NCBI GenBank assembly: GCA_964035545.1
Contig: OZ037765.1
Span: 32,005,504 to 32,069,503, forward strand
Length of the DNA stretch: 64,000 bases
Direction of reading: 5' to 3'
Source of the DNA: Bugula neritina
Lineage: Eukaryota; Bryozoa; Gymnolaemata; Cheilostomatida; Bugulidae
In this document: positions 50,301 to 60,900 of the stretch, in pieces
Position numbering within the stretch: the stretch's first letter is position 1
How the letters are laid out: each line of letters opens with the position of its first letter
Translations under genes and position numbers: made by a program
Notes under the pieces: model-generated
Told to the model about the DNA's origin: nothing
Database searches by the model: none
What the model saw: the letters and a program-made list of their open reading frames with translations, nothing else

Positions 50301-51930
50301 GTTCGAAATCAAAGGATGATTTGCGATTTGCTCTTAAATCTATTCATTTGGAAAATGTGGATGTGAATGCTAGAAATGGTAACAGTGGTGACATCCTCAG
50401 TTCGCCAGGAAGTAGTCGGTCAGCGCTTGTAAAAAGAGGAAGTGACAAAAGTTCGGCTTCGAAAGATGGAGTCTTGGTTGCCTATTCAACAGAAAACAAT
50501 GACAGACCTGCGCAAGCTAGGTTTGGTTAATCGCCTTGTTGTGAGATCTCTAAGAAAGCATTTTTTAGTTTAGTTTCTCTTCCCACTTCAGACTTCGAAA
50601 TATCATGTTTGCAGGTCAGCAGCAGATGACCACGCTGCCAGGCAGCACCAGCGTGATCTTTCCTTGTCTCTCGGCACAATTGAGTTTCAGCAGTCTCACC
50701 GTAGTGGTAAGTGCACTTCTCAACTACTGTTACTACTGTTGCTGATACTGTTGTTACTACTGTTGTTGGCAATGTTGTTACTACTGTTACTTCTGTTGTT
50801 GATACTGTTGTTGGTAATGTTGATACTACTGTTACTACTGTTGTTGGTAATGTTGTTACTACTGTTACTTCTGTTGTTGGTAATGTTGTTACTACTGTTA
50901 CTAATGTTGTTAACACTACTTCTAATAGTGCTGTTTATGCACCTATCACAGCACTGATACCATTACCCTTGCAACAAATGGGAGACAGTGTTACAAGTGA
51001 ATATGTGCCACCTTCCCCTTCTGATTTCTGTGGATTGTCTAAACAAGAAGTCAGTTCAGCAGAGAATGGAACTTTGGTTGGTATATTATACTGTGTAGTG
51101 TAATCCTATACTGAATAGTACATTATCTTACTCACTTACTGTATAGTACAATCTACTATATAGTATAATATTACACCTAACACTCACTAGTAATAATATC
51201 TTGTATATTATTACTTTTCTTTTTGTAGTCTTTTTATCTTTTTACCAGACCAAAAAACCTCATGCAAGTTTATAGTCACCATCGCTGTGAGAAACCCCCT
51301 GATTGAAAGGGTTTTTGTTAAATTGGGCTAAGGACTTATTCAGATGGGGCGGAGGAGCAATTATGACTGGATGCTCTTTCTAGCATCACCTATAGCTTTT
51401 GTCGGGGCTCAAACCCATGGCTTCATGCTTACTAGGCAAACGCTCTAACCCCTAGACCACGGCTGCTCCTATCTTTTTACCAGACATATATTTTAACATA
51501 GTTTATTGATTTCTGATCTTCTGCACTTTTCTTTCGTTTAGAAAGCTTAAGATTTCCTTCTTGAAACCCATTGAATACTTAGTGCACTGCAAAAGTATCT
51601 TCTGTATAACAGAGAGATAAATCTGACTAAAATTAGAGCATTATTTAAATCTAAAAATTCAAAAGTTTCATGGTGTGTGACACACAGCGTTATATTATAT
51701 AACCCTGGTCTTGATATGCAGAAGAACTTCAGTTTTTGTCAAATCTCGGCATTTTTAACCTTTTAATTCCGATTTTATTCATTTTTCATCTCAATGCACA
51801 CTAGCCCTAGTATTTATACACAACAGTGATTGTAAACTACTTTCTGTTATAGTATGCTTCAGACTGCAACCTTCCCAGTGGCAGTTCATCACACTCTCCC
51901 CTTTCTCTGACGGAGCTTCCACCTTATTGA
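47340..51930 (+). CDS. TIR-domain, coiled-coil protein (uncharacterised)
   Basis: Ten exons: 47340-47505, 47594-47695, 48004-48155, 48627-48748, 49192-49402, 49551-49654, 50140-50520, 50615-50706, 50952-51076 and 51853-51930. They sum to 1533 nt (510 residues) and every junction keeps phase. An in-frame TGA precedes the ATG. Residues about 8-155 read as a TIR domain: first strand YDAIVVSH, strand QVVISDL, a BB-loop region with DQFPEK, CILVYVSKKY, CLIPIWVD, and a box-3-like WYGLTKKL. Glu90, in SRYENF, aligns with the conserved TIR glutamate that is catalytic in NAD-cleaving TIRs. Residues about 155-215 are a highly charged coiled coil (KEKEKQELDKIRSRKKRL). The remaining 300 residues are Ser-rich and unrecognised. 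The likely role is an innate-immune or NAD-related signalling protein; this is inference. Donors of introns 2 (gtcagt), 3 (gtgatc) and 7 (gtttgg) are weak, so those edges are less sure. Confidence 0.72.
48980..49110 (-). repeat. tRNA-like SINE remnant in intron 4 of the TIR gene
   Basis: On the minus strand an A-box-like TGGTGTAGTGG is followed about 45 bp later by a B-box-like GGGTTCAAACTTC. No clear target duplication. Confidence 0.4.
50722..50931. repeat. Minisatellite (GTTACTACTGTTGTTGGTAAT-type) in intron 8 of the TIR gene
   Basis: Imperfect units of 12-30 bp made of GTT, ACT and GGT triplets. Because the unit length stays a multiple of three, no stop arises, and the phase of exon 8 would read on as poly-Leu if the intron were kept. 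Confidence 0.8.
51251..51469 (-). mobile_element. tRNA-derived SINE with 16-bp target duplication
   Basis: 219 bp in intron 9 of the TIR gene, inverted to it. The minus strand starts GGAGCAGCCGTGG, with A box TGGTCTAGGGG and B box GGGTTTGAGCC at tRNA spacing, followed by an unrelated body and a short T-rich tail (GGTTTTTTG). A perfect direct repeat TATCTTTTTACCAGAC lies at 51235-51250 and 51470-51485. Confidence 0.85.
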
Positions 51931-53547
51931 TGACGCTGTGCTGTTTGAACTTGTGGCAGTTTTGGTGTAGTGTGAATTCAGAGAAGGTATAGGCAGATGG
52001 GTGTTACGAGTCAAGTATAATGTTCCCATCCTCCACCTTCAAAGAGTTTGGCCAATAGGATATCAAATGTGTCGCTTGTATTTGTGGCTATCTTGCTGCT
52101 TTTGTTTAATTTATGCAGAGTTTTCTGCAATGAGTTTCATAGTACCTACATTATATTAGAATTTTAATTTAATCTTTTTTAGCCTTTCTTTGCCAGTTTT
52201 ATAAACTTGATTTTGTAGGTGCGGCATGTTTTACTTTGTTCATCAAACTAGTCTATGTAATAGATCAGCTACTAACTCATTTTTAAGTAGCCAAAGTTGC
52301 TGTTCTCAATTAATTGAATCTATTTCCTTGTGCTGTGTATTTCACCATTTTGCCACTGGAATGGAAGTTTAACTCTTGGTCATATGGCATTGTTTATTTA
52401 CACTGAGCATTAGTGTAGATACTAAAAGCTTAGTTGTTATTAATCTCTTCATTAGTCAATTGTTGCTGCAGTTTATAAGCATTGAACAGTTCTGCATCGA
52501 TCAATTGGTAGCTGACACCAGATCTTTCTAGTAGCAAAATTTAGGTTCTGAGTGTCACAGTATAGATTTTGTTGAACTGCCCAATAAAGCATAGCGGGAT
52601 ATTTAACATTTAGATTAATTAATAAATGCATGTTTATTAAGTGGTAAAATAATTATTGTGAAATATGTCATGCAGGGCTGATGGTTCAAATTCTCCACCT
52701 GTCATAAGCATTTTTTTTTATAAATATTAGGTTGTGAAATAATTCACATTTCAATTTGTTGAAAAAATTCCAGCTGGTCTTCTCCAACATAAAGGTTTTT
52801 GCCTCTTTACTACTTGAGACATGTTCAACCTCCTAGTTGGGAACACAACTCCAGTAATCTATATAGTCTGCATTAGTAAAAATAGAATATTTTAAGCATA
52901 CAGCATGTTTACAGGAATGCTGCAGTAAAATTGTATCTAAATACATTGAGAGAATATTTTCTTATTTTATACATGCGAGATACAGGTGAAAACTTGTGCA
53001 GCTCACCAGTGTTTCTTTTATAAACCGGTTTTTTTAATCTCAACTTCAGCTTTTGTGCCATGTCTTTTACCTAAATTCCATGTTTATTGTGATTTGGTAA
53101 ACTTGAGTTTTCTAAATATAGGTGTGTTGATATGCCTTTTATTGTTTTTGGTTTTACTAAATATATAATGTATTTTTCTTCAAGCCTAGTATTGTTGCTC
53201 TTTATAGTTTCAATTTTGCTATAAAAAACTGTAACAGTATTGAAGAAAGCTTAGCAATGTACTGCCTTACAATTTAAAGAACTACAATTTGATTGTAATT
53301 TAAATATATGTCAGAATATTATTTCGTTACAGCTATAAAAATGTATTGTGGCAACATACCCAATGTTAAATGGCCACTGTTCACAGCTGGATGATCATTA
53401 TAATTATAAAGTAAGGAAAAAGTGCTTTACAGGTTCACACATGGTATATGGACCACAAATGTAATATAGGTGAAAGGTATAATATACAGTAGATTGAGTA
53501 GAATATACAGCATATGGTACATGAAGTTAGCAATGAGCTAAAATAGT
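51931..53547. other. Intergenic between convergent genes
   Basis: 3' side of the TIR gene; AATAAA at 52583-52588 is a candidate polyadenylation signal. Positions about 52675-52700 carry a B-box-like GGTTCAAATTC, too weak to call. No other content recognised. Confidence 0.5.
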
Positions 53548-55947
53548 CTATCTAGATCTGGACCTAGGAGATCTTGAGCGGGATTTTCGTGGTGAACCTT
53601 GCGGAGACCTTTTAGGAGAGGGCGACCTTCTTGGTGATTTGGAACCCGACCTTCTTGGGGATACAGAACTCTTTCTGTGAGACTTTGATCTAGACCTGCG
53701 GGGTGTCCTTGACCTTCTAGGTGACCGAGATCTGCGTCGAGATCCTGCATAAAAACAAAGAATGTTCATTACTGCTACAAACTTGCATGTTGAAATTCAA
53801 GAAATCTTCATATGACTATAGACAACGTAGGTTAGTAAATAGCAGTACAGGTAAACTTACGAGATCTTCGTGAGCTTCGGCTGCGAGACCTTGACCTTGA
53901 GCGACTGTATCGTGAAGAGCGCCTACCAACTGGAGACCTGCCTCTTCCATAACTTCTAAACCCTGACATCCGACAGTCTCTGCCAAAGTGACCTCTCATA
54001 CCACACCTATAGCACTCATCTGAGGGTCGGCCCTACACATTACATTATATATTACTAGACGCTCACTTCTTATACAAGTAGCAGCACATAATGTTCTTTG
54101 AACTCATAATCCTTATATCAAAGTGATAACAATGCTTACAATAGGCAGGGATTTGCTGTGTCCTTTAGACCACTCCACCACCATAGTTGCTCCCAACAGC
54201 TTTCGTCCATTCTCACTAGCTATAGCATCCTGCAATGATCAATGCAACATGAATTACTGTTTTTCATCATTTGACCCAAATCTTACAAAATTCAACTGGG
54301 TTCAAGTTTGAAAGTAACATATTGTATGGTCAAAGTTTAGTGTCAATTTTAAATCTCAGAATCAAAAGTTGGAAAGGATTATTTGATAGCTTACTTAAGT
54401 CACTTCGACAATGTGAACCTCCAAGGAGAGAGCATATTATGTGACCAAGTGCAATATTATTCTCAATTCTGCTATTCATTTGAATTACTCTCCAACAGGC
54501 CTAAATACTTCCAGTTCTAAAGTGCAATAACTACTCGTAGATCTAACATAGCTGCTAGACTACAAACCTTCACCCAACCAATAAGTTGAATACTATGGGG
54601 AGATTAAACCCACTGCTTCATCTAATACCACGAGAAGCTTGCCGCCATGTGGCTAATTATTAAATTTTCACATGTATAACCTGATTGCAGCTGACAATAA
54701 GATGGAAACTCCTGCAAGGAGGATTGGAGCAGAAGGGAGGGAGGGATGTGGGAACATGGCTCCTAGGGAGAGAACACTGGAGCTATAAGTGTCTCAACAA
54801 GCTATCAATCTAGTCGTGGGAAGCACAGGCTATTAAAGGGAATCGCTGGCTCCAAATAGTTGATGCTTGATTAATCGAACGTCTCCATAATCAAAATGGC
54901 TCCAAAACATGGAGAGGCAATTATTCTAAGACATAGAGTCATGGTGGCTCCAGTCGGTGGAGGGTTCTCCATGAGATTTACTGGAGTACGACTGAGATAT
55001 ATAAGCATAAACAATCAGCACCAGTGCTTCACACCTTCTTATTGTTCAAATGAAAATAATATTAAATATACAAAATTCTTAAGACCAACATCTAAATATT
55101 AGCTTCAAAACAATTTATCTACATTTCAAAGTAGTTATAGCTATACAGGGCAAACATTTCAATATGAAAACAACAACAAGGCAGTTCTCAACTGACCACA
55201 GACAATGGTCAAGTAATAATTGTGAAATCAAGTAAAACGTACCTCAGCATCTTGATCATTTTCATAATCAACAAACGCATAGGCTGTATCTTGACCTAAA
55301 ACATAAGAAATAAAACTTTATAGCATCAAGTATAACCTTACAGTTAACTTATCGGTTATACTCAAGTTATTCTTATAGTCACTGTGATTAGCCGCAGGCA
55401 TATACTAATACAGTGATAGTGATACTGGTATAGGCTTAAGATAAGTATAGGACTGGGAGTCCACTAATTCTAAATCGTATACAATAGACTAAGAGTAATA
55501 CTATAGCATTACTGATACTACCACTAATGCTAATAGTAATAGTGACTCCTTGTGTTAATAATTATAATCATACTGATACTTATAGTTATTCTTATACTAA
55601 TTCTAAAACTATAACTAGTATAAGTAAAAGCAGACTGAAACCGAGTCATACTTCAACAATAACTTAGAGTTAGTAAGGCCTTACAGTTACTGTTGCTGAA
55701 TTACATTTACTGTTCTGTGTTAATTTTTGAGTTCAGGTCTTACAGTTACTGTTAGTCTTAGTCAAACTCAAAGTCATTGCGATACTGAGTGAGAGTCTGA
55801 TTCAGTGAATGTGATGGTCAAACTGAAACTCAAAGTCATACCATATTTCACATCACATCGAGTCAACCGTCCATATCTGTCAAAGACATCTTCTACGTCA
55901 GCCACTCGAGTTCGTCGACTTAATCTTCCCACGAATAATTTACGCAT
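53548..55947 (-). CDS. SR splicing factor with RRM, CCHC zinc knuckle and RS domain
   Basis: Five exons on the minus strand: 55947-55842, 55295-55243, 54229-54140, 54032-53861 and 53744-53548. They sum to 618 nt (205 residues) with all junctions in phase. The RRM (1-80) has RNP2 LFVGRL and RNP1 AYAFVDYE. The knuckle CYRCGMRGHFGRDC (90-103) is CX2CX4HX4C. The rest is an Arg-Ser repeat domain ending RSPRSRSR. The architecture is that of SRSF7 (9G8) and, in the detail of the RRM (VGRLSRRTR), also of plant RS2Z proteins. It binds pre-mRNA in the nucleus and promotes spliceosome assembly; the RS tail is phosphorylated in this family. The gene is divergent from FZR1, with about 2 kb between start codons. 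Confidence 0.92.
55370..55830. repeat. Degenerate AGTAAC/ACTAAT-type island in SR intron 1
   Basis: Imperfect short units resembling those at 46610-47230 and 56450-56790, here inside the first intron of the SR gene. Confidence 0.6.
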
Positions 55948-57914
55948 GGTGCTTAAAATAAATACTCTTGGATTTTAAGTTTTCCTTTTCAACACGACAC
56001 AAACAATTTTTGAAGCTCCTGCAATACCCAACCACTTGAACAATCTCAACGGTATGCGCGACACGCAGAATAGCCCTAGGTCTTCAGGCATTTGCGTTGC
56101 TGTAAACAAATAATATTTCTCGCATGCAATGTTGTTGGAGCACAGGATCCTGATCAAACAGCCTCGGTTTGGTGTGCACTAATCTCACATGCAGCTGTTA
56201 TTTCTGTCGGAGTAACACTAGTACAGCATAATAATTACGATGATAAAATAGCTTTAAATTTTGTACTATCACAATAACGGAAAGACGCCATTCTTAATCT
56301 GTTTATTCATCCTAGAAATATAGTTATACCCCAGATACAAACCCCATTACATCAATTATTGCAAATGTAAACCATGATCATTGAAAATCATAAATTCATG
56401 TTGAACAATTATCTGTATAAATATGTATCATATTAAAACACTTTTAATATAAGCATTAGTAATAGTCTGATACTTAGGAAGTTAGAGTTAGTGTTACACT
56501 TACTGTTACTAACAGTAACAGTAACACTAAGACTAAGAGTAAGACTAACAGTAACAGTATGAGTATGACTATCACTATGAGTAAGTCAAAGTGTAACACT
56601 AACAGTATGAGTAAGTGTAACTCTAACAAATTAGTAATACTATAGTATTGGTATTACATTTTGATTTAGTTTTACTGATATAGATTAAGATTGCCCATTA
56701 CTCATAGTCATTATATTATTATTTAATCATTTTGTTTTATTTTTACGAATACTAATACTAATAGTAATACTAATAGACATAGTGATAGTAGTTATTCTGA
56801 TATTTTCAAATTTATCATTATCATTATGACTATAAAAATAATGTGCGTGTAACTAAGTTAAGTATCAGTATGATACATATTTTATAATATTAATTGAATA
56901 TTACAGTAGTACTAGGTCTAGTAGCTATAAATGAAAGTAATTTTATTTTAAATTGATTTGTATTTTATTTCGGACTACAAATATAATTTTTTGTTTGACT
57001 TGCAGTTGCTTAAGTTTTCTGTTTCATAAATATGGTTTAGATTATTGATAGAAAACAAGCGTTGTTGTTATCTGAATATTCAAAATTTCACACTGCACAT
57101 CAGAAAAAAATTAATCTAAATGCTTTTATTTAGTGTGTGACTGCAACCAAGCAAAATAAAATGACATTGACATTTTTTTTGTTTTATTGATTCTCTCCAT
57201 GTGACCCAGTTTTTAATAGATATACTTTAATTTATAAATTAGAATATTTGTTAATTATTAAATAAAATAAAAGTTATATTGTAATTGTTGTCAGTCGTAT
57301 GAGATTAACAGTAAAAGAATAAAATTAAATGCATTCATTATACAATAATAAGGTTTCTATAAATGAAATTTTGTTCGGAGTTATTTGTGCTCCTAGCAGT
57401 TTTATTCCTTATGAGATAATCGTATCTACTTTTTACTAATGTAGCCCAATGGCCCCTTGATAGCGTAGCTGAGAGTGTTGAATGTAGAAATTTCAGACAG
57501 TAATCAGTAATTAGTTGATTTTGTTTTTGTTTTTAACGCTTTATCAATCATAGTTTCACACTACCAGATGTAAAAATTCTCTTGGGGCAGGTGCATTGTT
57601 GCAGATTCTACTGATAGCTGTAGTTCTAGCAGTAATTTATTGGGTTAGAAGCTGTCTATATTCAGCATCAGTCAAGCTTTATGAAAGATCTAAGCTGAAC
57701 AACGGCACATCTCTACACTCAATAGGTTTTAGTGATGGAGCTATGTAATAACCTTGAGGTCATGTATGAAAAATGTCTAAGGTATATTTATTATGTTTAG
57801 AGTATTATTTGACCGTGGCGTTGCTGTGGTGTGCATTGAGTAGCAGAGTGTCCATCTCTGTGGATACAGGCAGAGGGAGTGACGAGGTATCCCCCTCACT
57901 TTCAGCTATGAGCT
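55948..57914. other. Divergent intergenic region between the SR gene and FZR1
   Basis: Must hold both promoters, but no clear TATA or initiator is recognised. Positions 56450-56790 are a degenerate repeat of agtaac/actaat units. The remainder is AT-rich. Confidence 0.55.
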
Positions 57915-60900
57915 ATGGATCCTGTCTATGAGAAACGTCTTGCTGGCTCTCCTTTGTCATCAGTAAGTACCTCTGTATTATTTTACATACAATAAAGTAA
58001 TACTTTATCTTGAGAAACTTAATATACGGCTATACTGTAGTAAGAACCTTACCCCAGCTCTGTGAGGTGTTGGTTATTGCCTAGTGGATCAGAACCCTGA
58101 TCTACTGGCCCACAAGTGTTAGATGTGTGAGGCAAACTCTACCAGAGCATTGATAATTTCATCCAATCAAAAAATATGCTGTTATGTCACCTGGAAGCGG
58201 TCAAGCCTTGTTGCTAGTGCAGTTTAAGGCTCATTTAAAACTGTTACCATCGGTGTTTCTAATAGTAATGGTGGCTTTAGGCAAAATCAGTTTTTGTGAC
58301 AAGTACCGTAATATAATGTTGGTTGTTAAATATTCTACGTAGCCTGTGAAACCACAAAACTCTAGCCCGATTACTTCACCCACGAAGCTCAGCTACGGTG
58401 ACAGATTTATACCGACCAGGAGTGGAGCTCGCTGGCACATCAACTTTGACTCACCCAACGTGGAGAAGGAGGCTGCTATCCGATGCTCTCCACAAACCCA
58501 GTCGAGGAAATCAAAGGAAGTCCCTTCTGTTGAAGGTAAATAGCTGGAGTTTTCTCTCCTGATGAACAGATATTTCTTTATTGTTATCAGTGGGTAATAA
58601 TAGCCTTGACTTCTTTATAAGCAATGCTAGTACAAAGTAGTGATTAGGTTTTTCCTATTCTCTTCATGCCTTGAAGTGTCACTTATTTTATGTACGTATG
58701 TGTGTATATCAGGGTTGGAGTAATTGTAATTTGTAAAATTGTAATTGGTTGTAATTAATTACATTTTGTCAAGTAATTGAATGTAATTTTTAATTGATGT
58801 ATAAAATTGTAATTGTGATTAATTGCATATCTAATGTAATTGAGTTTTACAATTATATTGTAATTACGTATCAATTACTCCAAAGTTTTAAATCTTAAAA
58901 ATTTCACACTTTTCTTACCATGCCAACTATTTAATAAAAAATTAAGTGTATTATTAATCACTATTGAGATTCTCCACTTTCAAAATTTCCAGGGTAGTTG
59001 GACTTATATTTACCCCTTGTGAGAACAAAAGTAATTATAACTGCAACTAATTATATTCATATGTAATTGACCCCAACCCTGAATTGTATATATGTTGTAT
59101 ATTGAGGGAATTACAAAACTTGAGTATAATTATTCAGGAAACCTTGACTCGATAGCCTACCAATGCTTGCTGAAGAATGAGTTGCTCGGAGCTGGTATAG
59201 TAGATCTAAAGCACTCCTCCAATCTCCTGTCAGATGGTGTTGCTGACCCTAGCGGCAGCGCAGCTAATACGGTTGGCTCTGTCAGCTCCATCAACAACGC
59301 TAGTAGCTCTCACAGTTCTCCTACGAATGGCTCTTGTGGCGGTATGAGACGCAGAGTGCTGTATCCTAAAGAAAACACCAGCCTCTTTCAGGTACTCAGT
59401 CTAACAGATATGCTTTATGTCAAGTATTTGCAGCCCAAATTTGACTTATAATCTTATCCTGAGGGCAAGGAACTTGGCAGCGGTTCTCTGTGTAATGTTG
59501 GTAAATTTCTTTCTCAGATTTTCTTTAATGGGATTTTTTATTATATAATCTCTTTCTAACTTTGTGTTTCGTCACTTGTTATGGCATTGCGTTAAACTAA
59601 CCTAACAGAATGCTGTGTTATAGTATCGAGTGCACGGTAAGAATATAAAAGACGACACATCACCCTATTCTCTGTCTCCAGTCGGTGAAAACAGCCAGAA
59701 ACTACTTCGATCTCCTCGTAAGGTGAGCCTATACTTGATATTCTCTGCCTACGTCAGCCAATCAGGTGATAGCATACAGCAAAATCTTTATCTGTAACTA
59801 TATACCAATACCTTGGATTCATAGTGCATCAGTACGAGAGAACATAATTCCTATTCTGACCAGTGGAAGTAACTCTTCATAATCATTCACCAAAGTTACC
59901 ACCTACTGTGGCTATTCACTCAGTATGTATATGTTTACAGGCTCAAAGGAAGATTCCGCGTGTACCGTTTAAGGTGCTGGACGCTCCGGAACTGCAGGAT
60001 GATTTCTACTTGAACCTGGTGGACTGGTCCGCCCAAAATGTGCTCAGCGTGGGCCTTGGTTCCTGCGTGTATCTGTGGAGTGCCAACAACAGCCAGGTGG
60101 TGCGGCTCTGTGATCTGTCAGTTGAGTCTGACACCGTGACCTCAGTCTCCTGGGCAGACAGGGTCAGTATGTTCTCTTCTGCACTCTAGTTTTCTTCTCT
60201 CTTCTGCACTCTAGTTCTCTTCTCTCTTCTGCACTCTAGTTCTCTTCTCTCTTCTGCACTCTAGTTCTCTTTTGCACTCTAGTTTTCTTCTCTCTTCTGC
60301 ACTCTAGTTCTCTTCTGCACTCTAGTTTTCTTCTCTCTTCTGCACTCTAGTTCTCTTCTCTCTTCTGCACTCTAGTTCTCTTCTGCACTCCAGTTCTCTT
60401 CTGCACTCTAGTTCTCTTCTCTATTCTGCACTCTAGTACTCTTCTTTCTTCTGCACTCTAGTTCTCTTCTGCACTCTAGTTCTCTTCTCTCTTCTGCACT
60501 CCAGTTCTCTTCTGCACTCTAGTTCTCTTCTCTCTTCTGCACTCTAGTTCTCTTCTCTCTTCTGCACTCTACTTCTCTTCTCTCTTCTGCACTCCAGTTC
60601 TCTTCTCTATTCTGCACTCTAGTTCTCTTCTCTCTTCTGGACTCTAGTTCTCTTCTGCACTCCAGTTCTCTTCTCTCTTCTGCACTCTAGTTCTCTTCTC
60701 TATTCTGCACTCTAGTACTCTTCTGCACTCTAGTTTTCTTCTCTCTTCTGCACTCTAGTTCTCTTCTTTATCCTGCACTCTAGTTTTCTTCTCTCTTCTG
60801 CACTCTAGTTCTCTTCTCTCTTCTGCACTCTAGTTCTCTTCTGCACTCTAGTTTTCTTCTCTCTTCTGCACTCCAGTTCTCTTCTCTCTTCTGCACTCTA

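Noticed and set aside
50527-50916. Thr/Val-rich 129-codon minus frame
   Set aside because: It is the opposite strand of the intron 8 minisatellite.
52675-52700. B-box-like GGTTCAAATTC as a SINE
   Set aside because: No A box at the right distance and no target duplication.
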